64,000 nucleotides of DNA, taken from assembly GCF_051133435.1 (NCBI RefSeq), contig NZ_JBPGNY010000001.1, forward strand, positions 936,550 through 1,000,549. The letters run 5' to 3'. The notes beneath the pieces were generated by a model. It was not told where the DNA came from, ran no database searches, and worked only from the letters and a program-made list of their open reading frames with translations. The DNA comes from JAAYAO01 sp051133435. GTDB taxonomy: Bacteria; Actinomycetota; Actinomycetes; Propionibacteriales; Propionibacteriaceae. Positions 32,353 to 43,118 of the stretch are shown piece after piece (position 1 is the stretch's first letter; every line of letters begins with the position of its first letter). Made by a program: the position numbers and the translations under genes.

Positions 32353-33972
32353 GTGACCACGCAGGAAGCACCCGACACCGGCTCCTACGACGTCGTTGTG
32401 CTCGGCGCAGGCATCGCCGGCATCTACGCGGTGTACAAGTTCCGCGAGATGGGCCTCAGCGTGAAGGCCTTCGAAGCCGCCAGTGACGTCGGGGGCGTGT
32501 GGTTCTGGAACCGCTACCCGGGGGCCCGTTGTGATGTGGAGTCGATCGACTACTCCTATTCCTTCGACCCCGAACTGGAACAGGACTGGGATTGGAGCGA
32601 GAAGTACGCCACCCAGCCCGAGATCCTGGCCTACCTGCGCCATGTGACCGACCGTTACGAGCTGCGTCCGCACATGCAGTTCAACACCCGAATCACCTCG
32701 GCCGAACTCAACGAGGAGAACCTCACCTGGACGGTGCACACCGACCGGGGCGACGAGGTGACCGCCCGTTTCTTCGTGATGGCGGCCGGACCGCTGTCGA
32801 ATGCGAATGTGCCGGCCTTCCCGGGCCTGGGTGATTTCCGCGGCGATGTGCTGCACACCGCCCAGTGGCCGCACGAGGGTTACGACTTCACCGGCAAGCG
32901 GGTCGGCCTGATCGGCACCGGCTCGTCCGGCATTCAGGCCACCCCGCACCTGGCCGAGGACGCCGAGAAGCTGTATGTCTTCCAGCGCACCGCGAACTAC
33001 TCGATTCCGGCCGGCAACCGACCGATCACCGACGAAGGCCTCAAGGAATACAAGGCCAACTACGCCGAACGCCGCGCCATGTCGTGGACCAGCGGCGGCG
33101 GCTCCCCGCACCGACCCCATCCGCAGTCGGCCCTGGACGTCTCCCCCGAGGAGCGGGCACGCGCCTACGAGGAACGGTGGAAGCTCGGCGGGGTGCTGTT
33201 CTCCAAGACCTTCCCCGATCAGTTGTCGAACCTGGAGGCGAACCACACCGCCCGCGAGTTCTGGGAGAACAAGATCCGCGAGGTGATCAACGACCCCGAG
33301 GTCGCCGAGCAGTTGATTCCCAACGATCATCCGATCGGCGCCAAGCGGATCTGCACCGACTCCGACTACTACGAGACCTTCAACCGAGACAACGTCGAGT
33401 TGGTGAACCTGAAGCGCACCCCGCTGGAGGGGATGGACGCCACCGGTATCAACACCTCCGAGGCCCACTACGACCTGGACGTGATCGTGTTGGCCACCGG
33501 CTTCGATGCGATGACCGGTTCGGTCAGCAAGGTCGACATCATCGGACGCGCCGGTCAGAGCCTGAACGAGGCGTGGGCCGAGGGCCCGAAGACCTACCTG
33601 GGGCTGGGCGTCAACGGCTTTCCGAATATGTTCAACTTGACCGGCCCGGGCAGCCCCTCGGTGCTGGCCAACATGGTGCTGCACTCCGAACTGCACGTGA
33701 ACTTCGTGGCCGATCTGATCAAGTTTCTCGACGAGCGGGGTGCGGCCGGCATCGAAGCCGGCGCTGATGCCCAGGAGGCCTGGGTGAACGAGACCCGCCG
33801 ACTGGCCGAGGGCTCGCTGCTGAACATGGCGAACTCCTGGTACCTCGGCTCGAACATCCCCAACCGGCCGCGGGTGTTCATGCCCTATGCCGCCGGGTTC
33901 TCGGCCTACCGCGAGGTGTTGGAAGAAGTGACGAGCTCGCAGTACCGCGGCTTCAGCGTGCTGGAGAAATGA
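32353..33972 (+). CDS. Baeyer-Villiger monooxygenase, second copy
   Basis: 539 residues. GAGIAG (18-23), fingerprint FRGDVLHTAQWPHE (162-175) and GTGSSG (188-193) are all intact; this copy keeps Phe at the first fingerprint position. It has the same core order as the BVMO at 5684-7282, so the two are paralogues of likely different substrate range. GTG 32353 is preceded by AGGAGG at about ten bases. It is divergent from the binding lipoprotein and followed within two bases by the ThDP enzyme gene, forming a three-gene operon with a hydroxyacid dehydrogenase. Confidence 0.92.
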   Translation: MTTQEAPDTGSYDVVVLGAGIAGIYAVYKFREMGLSVKAFEAASDVGGVWFWNRYPGARCDVESIDYSYSFDPELEQDWDWSEKYATQPEILAYLRHVTDRYELRPHMQFNTRITSAELNEENLTWTVHTDRGDEVTARFFVMAAGPLSNANVPAFPGLGDFRGDVLHTAQWPHEGYDFTGKRVGLIGTGSSGIQATPHLAEDAEKLYVFQRTANYSIPAGNRPITDEGLKEYKANYAERRAMSWTSGGGSPHRPHPQSALDVSPEERARAYEERWKLGGVLFSKTFPDQLSNLEANHTAREFWENKIREVINDPEVAEQLIPNDHPIGAKRICTDSDYYETFNRDNVELVNLKRTPLEGMDATGINTSEAHYDLDVIVLATGFDAMTGSVSKVDIIGRAGQSLNEAWAEGPKTYLGLGVNGFPNMFNLTGPGSPSVLANMVLHSELHVNFVADLIKFLDERGAAGIEAGADAQEAWVNETRRLAEGSLLNMANSWYLGSNIPNRPRVFMPYAAGFSAYREVLEEVTSSQYRGFSVLEK

Positions 33973-33973
33973 C

Positions 33974-35614
33974 ATGTGGGGTAGCGGAGCCCAAGCCGTT
34001 GCACTTGCCCTGGAAGCACTCGGGGTGGACCGGGTCTTCACCGTGCCGAGCGTGCACAACCTGGCGGTGCTGAAAGTCCTGCACGAACGGGGCCGGATCA
34101 GCGTCTGCGGGGCCCGCCACGAACAGGGTGCGGTGCACGCCGCCGATGGCTACGCCCGGGCGACCGGCCGGCTGGGGGTGGCGATCGTCAGTACCGGGCC
34201 GGGTACCGCCAATGCGATGGGTGGCCTGTACGAAGCCCACTTCGCGTCGTCGCCGGTGCTGTTGTTGACCACGCAGATTCCGACCCGCTACCTGGGCCGT
34301 GGTTTCGGCTACATCCACGAGGCCGATCGGCAGAGCGACATGCTGCGGACGGTCTGCAAACAGGTCACCTTGGTGGAACGCTCCCAGGACCTGGCCGACA
34401 CCGTGGTCGAGGCCGGCCTGGCCGCTCGTCGCGGTCGTCCCCGTCCGGTGGCGGTGGAGATTCCGGCCGACCTGCCCGACGCATCGGTGCTCCTGGATGC
34501 CGAACGACTGGCCGAGACCGTGGCTCGCGAACCGGATCCGGTCGGTCCGTCGCCCGATGAGATCGCCGATGCCCTGGCGGTGTTGCGCGAGGCGCGGCGG
34601 CCGTTGATCTGGTCGGGTGGTGGGGTGATTCACGGCGATGCGGCCGAAGAACTGCAGCGGTTCGCCCGCGCCTGGCAGGCCCCGGTGCTGACCAGCCGGG
34701 AGGGTCGCGGCGCGATCGATGAGGACGACCCGTTGGCGCTGGGCGCGGTGGCCACCAGCGCGGCGATGCGGGAGTTCATCGCCGACAGCGACGTGTTGTT
34801 GGCCGTGGGCAGCCGCTTCCAGCAGTACCCCACCGGCCAGTGGACGCTGCCATGGCCCGAGCGCATCGTGCAACTGGACGTCGACCCGCTGATGATCGGC
34901 CGCTCCTTCTCCCCCGAGGTCGCGGTGATCGCCGATGCCCGGCCCGGGCTGGCCGCCTTGGCCGACGGCCTGGGCGACTTGGACGAGGCCGCGCTCAGCG
35001 AACGCACCGACCGATTGAACGCGGGCCGTGCCGCGACCGAGGCGACCCGAGCTGAGTATGCGAAGCGTTCGGGCCCCGATCACCGCGCGATCGTGGAATC
35101 GTTCAACCGGCATCTGCCCGCCGACACCGTGGTGGTGCGCGACCCGACCGTGCCGGCGACCGTCTGGGGTGAATCGCTGCTGCGGATTCACCACCCCCGC
35201 ACCTCGATTCGCGGGGTGTCGTTGGGCATCGGCCCGGCCCTGCCGTTGGCGATCGGGGCCGCGCTGGGCAGCGGACGACCGACCGTCGCCCTGCACGGCG
35301 ATGGTGGCTTCATGCTGAGCATCGGGGAGTTGGCCGCCGCGGTGCAGTTGCAGGCTCCGGTGGTGATCTGCCTGTTCAACGACGTGGGCTATCAGATGCT
35401 GCGCAATATCGAGTCCGGGATCGGGGACGGCGCCCATCACGACACCGAGTTGGCCACCCCGAAGTTCGCCGAAACCGCTCGTACTTTCGGCGCCCGTGGG
35501 GTGTGGGTCGATTCGGCCGAAGCCTTCGATCAGGCCCTGGGCGAAGCGTTGTCGGCCACCGGGCCGACCCTGATCGAGATCGACCTGTCGAGTTTGCACC
35601 CGCTGGACACCTGA
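33974..35614 (+). CDS. Thiamine-diphosphate 2-oxoacid decarboxylase/acetolactate synthase-like enzyme
   Basis: 546 residues. The catalytic Glu is in ARHEQGAVHAADGYAR near residue 50, the central domain is VEIPADLP..., and the ThDP-magnesium motif is GDGGFMLSIGELAAAVQLQAPVVICLFND. It is full length for the family. Acetolactate synthases, benzoylformate decarboxylase, 2-hydroxyacyl-CoA lyase and 5-guanidino-2-oxopentanoate decarboxylase all share this architecture. Coupling to an FMN 2-hydroxyacid dehydrogenase (stop/start TGATG) points to decarboxylation of a 2-oxoacid to an aldehyde, as in the mandelate pathway. That is an inference from context. Confidence 0.85.
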   Translation: MWGSGAQAVALALEALGVDRVFTVPSVHNLAVLKVLHERGRISVCGARHEQGAVHAADGYARATGRLGVAIVSTGPGTANAMGGLYEAHFASSPVLLLTTQIPTRYLGRGFGYIHEADRQSDMLRTVCKQVTLVERSQDLADTVVEAGLAARRGRPRPVAVEIPADLPDASVLLDAERLAETVAREPDPVGPSPDEIADALAVLREARRPLIWSGGGVIHGDAAEELQRFARAWQAPVLTSREGRGAIDEDDPLALGAVATSAAMREFIADSDVLLAVGSRFQQYPTGQWTLPWPERIVQLDVDPLMIGRSFSPEVAVIADARPGLAALADGLGDLDEAALSERTDRLNAGRAATEATRAEYAKRSGPDHRAIVESFNRHLPADTVVVRDPTVPATVWGESLLRIHHPRTSIRGVSLGIGPALPLAIGAALGSGRPTVALHGDGGFMLSIGELAAAVQLQAPVVICLFNDVGYQMLRNIESGIGDGAHHDTELATPKFAETARTFGARGVWVDSAEAFDQALGEALSATGPTLIEIDLSSLHPLDT

Positions 35615-36819
35615 TGGTCGCCCGCCGCCTTCCGCGCCCGTCCGAGCTGGCACCGCTGCTGCGGCTGCGCCCGCGCGAGCCCAATGCCACCGCCCGGCGG
35701 TTGGCCCGCGCGCACAGCATCGACGACCTGCGCACCATCGCACTGCGACGCACACCGCGGCCGGTCTTCGACTACGTCGACGGTGGCGCCGACAGCGAGA
35801 TCAGCATGCGGCACGCCCGCACCGCTTTCGACGCGGTGCGTTTTCAACCGAAGGTGCTGCGCGACGTCAGCGAGGTCGACACCGGCACCACCATCCTGGG
35901 AAAGCCCGCCGCCCTGCCGCTGGTCTTCGGGCCGACCGGGTTCACCCGGATGATGCAGCACGAGGGCGAGCGGGCCGTCGGTGCGGTGGCCGAGCGGGCC
36001 GGCATCCCGTATGCCCTGGCGACCATGGGCACCACCACGATCGAGGACTTGGCCGCGCATGCACCCGCGGGACGACGGTGGTTCCAGCTCTACCTGTGGC
36101 AGGACCGGGAGCGCAGCAAGGGGTTCATCGACCGGGCTGCGGCGGCCGGCTACGACACGCTGATCATGACCGTGGACGTCCCGACGGTCGGCAAGCATCA
36201 CCGCAGCCTGCGTTCGGGGTTGACGATTCCACCGACCCTGTCGCTGTCGACGTTGGCGAACATGGCCCGCTACCCGCACTGGTGGTTGAACGTGTTGACC
36301 ACCGAGCCGTTGCGCTTCGCCTCCTCCGGAGAGGGTGCGGGCTACGGCAAGAACGTCCGGATGATCGACCCCGGAGCCACCTTCGCCGACCTGGAATGGT
36401 TGCGCTCACACTGGCCGGGCACGCTGTTGGTCAAGGGCACGCTGCGCCCTGACGACGCCCGTCGGGTGGTCGATTGCGGCGCCGACGGGGTGATCGTGTC
36501 GAGTCACGGCGGACGCCAGCTCGACCGGACGCCCGCCCCGATCGAGGTTCTGCCGGCAATGGTCGCCGAAGTCGGCGATGATGCCGCGGTATTTCTCGAC
36601 GGTGGGGTGCGCAACGGTGGTGATCTCGCGGCGGCGCTGTGCCTGGGCGCGCAGGCCTGTTTCGTCGGACGCCCCTATTTGTACGGCCTGATGGCCGGCG
36701 GTGAGCGGGGCGTGCAGCGGGCGCTCGAGATCTTCACCACCGAGTTCGAACGCACCATGCGCCTGCTCGGGGTCACCACGGTCGGTGAACTGGACGAGAC
36801 GCTGATCCGCGCTCACTGA
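35614..36819 (+). CDS. FMN-dependent 2-hydroxyacid dehydrogenase (LldD2-like)
   Basis: 401 residues. The sequence closely follows the mycobacterial LldD2 pattern: N-terminal RRTPRPVFDYVDGGADSEIS, PTGFTRMM, the FMN/catalytic loop SSHGGRQLDRTPAP (His and Arg present; the common SNHGGRQ has Asn) and DGGVRNGGD. It oxidises an L-2-hydroxyacid to the 2-oxoacid. The start overlaps the ThDP gene's stop (TGATG). In this operon it would feed the decarboxylase. L-lactate oxidation is the alternative. Confidence 0.88.
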   Translation: MVARRLPRPSELAPLLRLRPREPNATARRLARAHSIDDLRTIALRRTPRPVFDYVDGGADSEISMRHARTAFDAVRFQPKVLRDVSEVDTGTTILGKPAALPLVFGPTGFTRMMQHEGERAVGAVAERAGIPYALATMGTTTIEDLAAHAPAGRRWFQLYLWQDRERSKGFIDRAAAAGYDTLIMTVDVPTVGKHHRSLRSGLTIPPTLSLSTLANMARYPHWWLNVLTTEPLRFASSGEGAGYGKNVRMIDPGATFADLEWLRSHWPGTLLVKGTLRPDDARRVVDCGADGVIVSSHGGRQLDRTPAPIEVLPAMVAEVGDDAAVFLDGGVRNGGDLAAALCLGAQACFVGRPYLYGLMAGGERGVQRALEIFTTEFERTMRLLGVTTVGELDETLIRAH

Positions 36820-36851
36820 CTACGCGCGGTTCGGGCTAACGCGGTATCGGG

Positions 36852-37268
36852 TCAACGCGCGGTGAGTGCCCGCGGCCGGTGCCGGCGCACGCCCAGACCC
36901 ACCTGACCGGCCGGGTCGGCGGTGAACACCCGCGGCCCGGCCTGGCGCACCGAGCGCAGGCTGCGCACCTGGGCCGACAGTTCGGCCACCTGGTCGCGGA
37001 GTTCTTCGATCTCGTCGGCCATCTCCAGAATCCGGCGGATGCCCTCGAGGTTGATCCCCTCGTCCTGGGAGAGCCGTTGCACCAGCCGGAGCCGGTTCAC
37101 ATCGCGCGGTGAATAGCGTCGCCCGCGACCCCGGGTGCGGTGCGGCGAGACCAGGCCCATCCGGTCATAGCTGCGCAGGGTTTGTGGGTGCATGCCGGCC
37201 AACCGGGCCGCCACCGAGATCGTGAAGACCGGGGCGTCCGGTTCGACCGGCTGCAGCGCCGCCGACAT
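36852..37268 (-). CDS. hspR: HspR, MerR-family heat-shock repressor
   Basis: 138 residues. The MerR-type helix-turn-helix (FTISVAARLAGMHPQTLRSYDRMGLVSPHRTRGRGRRYSPRDVNRL) is followed by a coiled-coil-like LEGIRRILEMADEIEELRDQVAELSAQVRSLR stretch. It is the last gene of dnaK-grpE-dnaJ-hspR, the classical autoregulated actinobacterial operon. HspR, aided by DnaK, represses from HAIR boxes. Such boxes are visible upstream of dnaK (two) and clpB (one). ATG 37268 overlaps the dnaJ stop; the GTG at 37271 is one codon earlier. Confidence 0.95.
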   Translation of the reverse strand: MSAALQPVEPDAPVFTISVAARLAGMHPQTLRSYDRMGLVSPHRTRGRGRRYSPRDVNRLRLVQRLSQDEGINLEGIRRILEMADEIEELRDQVAELSAQVRSLRSVRQAGPRVFTADPAGQVGLGVRRHRPRALTAR

Positions 37269-38431
37269 CACTGGCTCCCGAAGGCCGCATGCCGCGGATT
37301 GGGCTCATTGAGGGTGCGCGCATAGGCGTGCAGAGCCTCCTGGGAGGTCGAATCCAGATGTTCCGGCACGACCACTTCGACGGTCACCAGCAGGTCACCC
37401 ACGGTGCCGTCCTTGCGGCTGACACCCTTGCCGCGCACCCGGAAGGTGCGTCCGTTCGGGGTGCCCGGCGGCACCCGCAGCTTCACCCGTGGGCCCTTGA
37501 GAGTGGGCACCTCGATGTCGCCACCGAGGGTGGCTTCGGTGAAGGTGATCGGTGCGGTGAGGGTCAGATTGTCGCCGTCGCGGCCGAACAACCGGTGCGG
37601 ACGGACGTGCACGGTGACGTAGAGGTCGCCGGCCACGCCGCCGTTCTCGCCGGCACCGCCCTTGCCCTTGAGCCTGATCTTGGCGCCGTCGCTGACCCCG
37701 GCCGGAATCCGCACCTGCATGGTCTTGGTCGACTGCCCGCGTCCCGAACCCTGGCACTGCGGGCAGGGGTCGTTGACCACCAAACCGCGGCCGCGGCAAT
37801 CGCGGCAGGGTTCGGTGACCTGGAAAACCCCGCCGGAGGTGGCGGTCTGCATCCCCGAGCCCTGACAGGTCGGGCAGACCGTGGGCACGGTGCCGGCCTT
37901 GGCGCCGGTACCGCGGCACAGTGAGCAGGCCGCGTCGGAGACCATCTGCATCGGCACGGTGATGCCGTCGACGGCTCCTTCGAAGTCGATCGTCACCGAG
38001 CCCTCGATGTCGGAGCCCCGGCGGGGGCCCCGGCCGGGGCCGGTGCTGCGGCGCTGGTTCTGGTTGAACAGGCCGCCGAAGATGTCGGAGAAGTCACCCG
38101 AGGAGTGGGTGGCGTTGCGGAACAGGTCGTCCACATTGGGGCCGGCCCCACCGCCACCGGGGCGGCCGAACCGCAGGCCGCCGAGCCCGCCGCCACCGAA
38201 CAGCTTGCGCGCGTCGTCGTACTCCTTGCGCTTGGCCGGGTCGGACAGGATCGTGTTGGCCTCCGAGACTTCCTTGAACTTCTCGGCGGCCGCGGCGTTG
38301 TTCGGGTTCTGGTCGGGGTGGTTCTCCCGGGCCAGTTTGCGGAAGGCCTTCTTGATCTCGTCGGCGCTGGCGTCCTTGGAGACGCCGAGGACCTTGTAGT
38401 AGTCCTTCTCCAGCCAGTCCTTGGTGCTCAC
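37268..38431 (-). CDS. dnaJ: DnaJ chaperone (type I)
   Basis: 387 residues. The J domain carries HPD in ENHPDQNP, followed by a Gly/Phe-rich linker (GGGLGGLRFGRPGGGGAG). Four CxxCxGxG zinc motifs follow: CSLCRGTG, CPTCQGSG, CRDCRGRG and CPQCQGSG. The substrate-binding C-terminal domain is last. It is a type I DnaJ (DnaJ1-like, as in actinobacteria where dnaJ lies in the dnaK operon). The start is GTG (38429-38431), 112 bases after grpE. It stimulates DnaK ATPase. Confidence 0.96.
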   Translation of the reverse strand: MSTKDWLEKDYYKVLGVSKDASADEIKKAFRKLARENHPDQNPNNAAAAEKFKEVSEANTILSDPAKRKEYDDARKLFGGGGLGGLRFGRPGGGGAGPNVDDLFRNATHSSGDFSDIFGGLFNQNQRRSTGPGRGPRRGSDIEGSVTIDFEGAVDGITVPMQMVSDAACSLCRGTGAKAGTVPTVCPTCQGSGMQTATSGGVFQVTEPCRDCRGRGLVVNDPCPQCQGSGRGQSTKTMQVRIPAGVSDGAKIRLKGKGGAGENGGVAGDLYVTVHVRPHRLFGRDGDNLTLTAPITFTEATLGGDIEVPTLKGPRVKLRVPPGTPNGRTFRVRGKGVSRKDGTVGDLLVTVEVVVPEHLDSTSQEALHAYARTLNEPNPRHAAFGSQ

Positions 38432-38543
38432 GGCGCCTCCTTTCGTAGTGTCTTGCGTAGTGCCGTTCGTCGTGGGTCGATCATCTCAGGGTGACCCGGC
38501 TGCCCGGCCGGTACGTGGCCGACCGGGCAACCGTCGGGATTGC

Positions 38544-39172
38544 TCACTCGGCCGCTTCACCACCGGCCGGGGGCTCCCCCACGGCCACCTTCGCGGTGCG
38601 CAGCCTGCGCTCCTTCCACATGTAGCCGACCTGCAGGACGTCGACACAGGTCGGGCCCTCCAGGCCTTCCACATAGGAGTGGAACAGCGCCTCGTGGATG
38701 GTCGGGTCGAAGGGGTCACCCTTCGCCCCGTACGCGGTCAACCCGTACTTCGCCGCGGTTTGCTCGATCTCGTCGGCCACCGCCTTGAAGCCACCGGTCA
38801 GTTCCTCGTGCTCCCGGGCCGACTGCAGGTCGTCCAGGATCGGCAGCATGTCCATCAGCACCGACTCGATGCCGTTCTGCCGGGCCACGTCACGGTCGCG
38901 GTCGACGCGCCGCTTGTAGTTGACGTACTCGGCCTGCAGACGCTGCAGATCCAAGGTGCGCTCGGACAGTTCCTTGGCCAGTTCGGCCTCGCGCGGCGAC
39001 CCCTCCGCCGGGGCCTCCGCCGCCGGAGCGTCCCCCGCGGGGGTGTCGGCTTCGGCAGCGGCCGGCTCGGCGGGGGCCCCCTGCGGGGCCCGCGCCTGGA
39101 AGGTGTCGGGGTCGATCCGGCGCCGGTCGTGGACGGTCGGGCCCTGCGGCTCGTTCGTCTCCTGGGAGTCGG

Positions 39173-39176
<4 letters not shown>
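38544..39176 (-). CDS. grpE: GrpE nucleotide exchange factor
   Basis: 210 residues. A disordered acidic/Ala-Pro-rich N-terminus (residues 1-65) leads into the long helix (AELAKELSERTLDLQRLQAEYVNYKRRVDRDRDVA) and the C-terminal beta part with GDPFDPTIHEALFH. It exchanges ADP on DnaK. The GTG start overlaps the dnaK stop by GTGA, giving tight translational coupling. Confidence 0.95.
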
Positions 39177-41032
<1,856 letters not shown>

Positions 41033-41098
41033 GTGTGTTTCCTCCTGATATTCGCGCCGACACCGGGCCGGCGACTGTTGCCATGTTCAAGTCTGCTT

Positions 41099-41119
41099 GT
41101 TGAGCGTACCTGACTCAAG
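41099..41119. promoter_or_regulatory. HAIR box 1 upstream of dnaK
   Basis: GTTGAGC, seven bases, then ACTCAAG matches the HspR-binding inverted repeat. It lies about 67 bases upstream of the dnaK start and overlaps the expected promoter zone. Confidence 0.88.
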
Positions 41120-41125
41120 GTTGAA

Positions 41126-41146
41126 CTTGAGCCACATTGACTCAAC
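41126..41146. promoter_or_regulatory. HAIR box 2 upstream of dnaK
   Basis: CTTGAGC, seven bases, then ACTCAAC is the second HspR-type repeat, 6 bases after box 1 in the same orientation. The centres are 27 bases apart. Duplicated HAIR boxes upstream of dnaK are typical of HspR-repressed operons. Confidence 0.88.
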
Positions 41147-41264
41147 TATGGCGCGGCGCTGGTTATTCCCGCAATGGGGGATCTCCCTGAATCTCTGCAC
41201 GGGCGTGGGAACGGAATGCCGGGGTGCTGTGCCCGATGTCGGGGGACGGGTTTAGGCTGGCACC

Positions 41265-43118
41265 ATGTCCGACAATGACCTCCTCAAACTTGCTGGTGAC
41301 TTTTCCGTCCCCTCCCGGGAGGACTGGGAAGCCGAGGTCCTGAAGGTCCTCAACCGACGCCGTCCCGAGGGCAAAGAACTCTCGATCGAGCAGGCGATGG
41401 CCAGACTGCGCACCACGACGGTGGACGGTCTGACGATCGAGCCGCTCTACACCGAGGGTCCCGAACACATCGGTCACCCCGGGGTGGCCCCCTTCACCCG
41501 CGGCGCCGAAGCACGCGGCGGCACCGTCCAACCCTGGGACGTGTGCCAGCTCTACGAGGCGCCCGATGCCAAAGAAGGCAACAAGTCGCTGCTGACCGAC
41601 CTGCGCGGGGGCACCACCTCGGTGTGGGCCCGGGTTGATTCGGACGCGCTGGCCGCGACCGACCTGGCCACCCTGCTCGAAGGGGTGCGCACGGACATCG
41701 CCCCGGTGCTGGTGACCAGCACCGACGACCAGTGGGGTGCCGCCGAGGCCCTCGCCGCGATCTGGCGGGAAGCCGGCACCGCTCCGGCGCCGCTCAGCAA
41801 CCTGGGCATCGATCCGCTGGCCGAGGCGGCCCGCACCGGTGCCGAGCCCGACCTGTCGAGGCTGGCCGAGGCGGTCACCCTGGCCGGCGAGTTCGCTCCG
41901 GCCCGGGCACTGACCGTGGACGTGCTGCCCTATGACAATGCCGGTGCCGGCGAGGTGGACGCCCTCGCGTTGCCGATCGCGACCGGCGTGGCCTACCTGC
42001 GGGCACTGGCCGAGGCCGGCATCAGCGCGGCCGCCGGCTTCGAACAGATCATGTTCCGGGTACCGGCCAATGCCGACCAGTTCATGACCATCGCCCGGCT
42101 GCGGGCCTTGCGCCGACTGTGGCACCGGGTGGGTGAGGTGTTGGAAGTTCCGCAGGGACATCGCGCCGCCCACCAGCAGGCGGTCACCTCGTGGCGGATG
42201 ATCAGCCGCGACGACCCGTACGTGAACCTGTTGCGCGGCACCATCGCAACCTTCGCCGCCGCGGTCGGCGGGGCCGATTCGATCGTCACCCTGCCCTTCG
42301 ACACCGCCCACGGGCTGCCGAACACCTTCAGCCGCCGGATGGCACGCAACACCCAGTTGCTCGCCGCCGAGGAATCCCATGTCGGCCGGGTGGCCGACCC
42401 GGCCGGTGGCTCTTGGTACGTCGAATCCCTGACCGATCAGCTCGCGCAGGCCGCCTGGGCCCGGTTCCAGGAGATCGAGGCCGCCGGTGGCATGGTCGAG
42501 GCCCTGAAGTCGGGCCGGATCGCCGAGGACATCGCCGCCACCGCCGCCGACCGCGCCAAGCGGTTGGCCGTCCGCAAGCAGAACCTGACCGGCGTCAACG
42601 CCTTCCCGATGGAGGACGAGAAGCCGATCCCGAACACCCCGCGGCCCGAGGCTCCCGAGCGCAACGGTCTGCCGGCCCGGCGTGATGCCGAGATGTTCGA
42701 GGCGCTGCGCGACCGCAGCACGAACGCGGGCACCCGCCCGCAGGTCTTCATGGCCTGCCTGGGCACCCGGCGCGACTTCGGCGCCCGGGAACAGTTCACC
42801 GGCAACGTCCTGCTGGTCGCCGGTATCGCCCGGCCGCAGTCCGAGGGCGGTACGCCGGACGAGATCGCTGCCAAGGCGAAGGAGGCCGGGGCGAAGGTCG
42901 CGGTGCTCTGCTCCTCGGCCAAGGTCTACGCCGAACAGGCCGTCGATGTGGCCCGGGCGCTCAAGGGCGTCGGGGTCGAGAAGGTGTACCTCGCCGGACG
43001 GCTCACCGAGGTGGGCAGCGACGAGGCCGCCGAGGTCATCGACGGCGAAGTCTTCGATGGGATGGACGTGGTGGAGTTCCTGGAATCCACCCTCGACCAG
43101 TTGGGAGTTGCGAAGTGA
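41265..43118 (+). CDS. mutA: Methylmalonyl-CoA mutase small (beta) subunit
   Basis: 617 residues. It has the TIM-barrel and B12-domain layout of the large subunit but without the cobalamin-binding DxHxxG signature (the C-terminal part reads VFMACLGTRRDFGAREQFTGNVLLVAG). This is the non-catalytic partner of MutB that forms the heterodimer in propionibacteria and streptomycetes. It starts the three-gene operon mutA-mutB-meaB; the 118 bases between the HAIR boxes and its ATG are too short for a B12 riboswitch. It is the exit point for propionyl-CoA carbon to succinyl-CoA. Confidence 0.94.
   Translation: MSDNDLLKLAGDFSVPSREDWEAEVLKVLNRRRPEGKELSIEQAMARLRTTTVDGLTIEPLYTEGPEHIGHPGVAPFTRGAEARGGTVQPWDVCQLYEAPDAKEGNKSLLTDLRGGTTSVWARVDSDALAATDLATLLEGVRTDIAPVLVTSTDDQWGAAEALAAIWREAGTAPAPLSNLGIDPLAEAARTGAEPDLSRLAEAVTLAGEFAPARALTVDVLPYDNAGAGEVDALALPIATGVAYLRALAEAGISAAAGFEQIMFRVPANADQFMTIARLRALRRLWHRVGEVLEVPQGHRAAHQQAVTSWRMISRDDPYVNLLRGTIATFAAAVGGADSIVTLPFDTAHGLPNTFSRRMARNTQLLAAEESHVGRVADPAGGSWYVESLTDQLAQAAWARFQEIEAAGGMVEALKSGRIAEDIAATAADRAKRLAVRKQNLTGVNAFPMEDEKPIPNTPRPEAPERNGLPARRDAEMFEALRDRSTNAGTRPQVFMACLGTRRDFGAREQFTGNVLLVAGIARPQSEGGTPDEIAAKAKEAGAKVAVLCSSAKVYAEQAVDVARALKGVGVEKVYLAGRLTEVGSDEAAEVIDGEVFDGMDVVEFLESTLDQLGVAK

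Noticed and set aside
41147..41264. Cobalamin riboswitch before mutA
   Set aside because: Only 118 bases lie between the dnaK HAIR boxes and the mutA start, and no B12-box-like core was seen.
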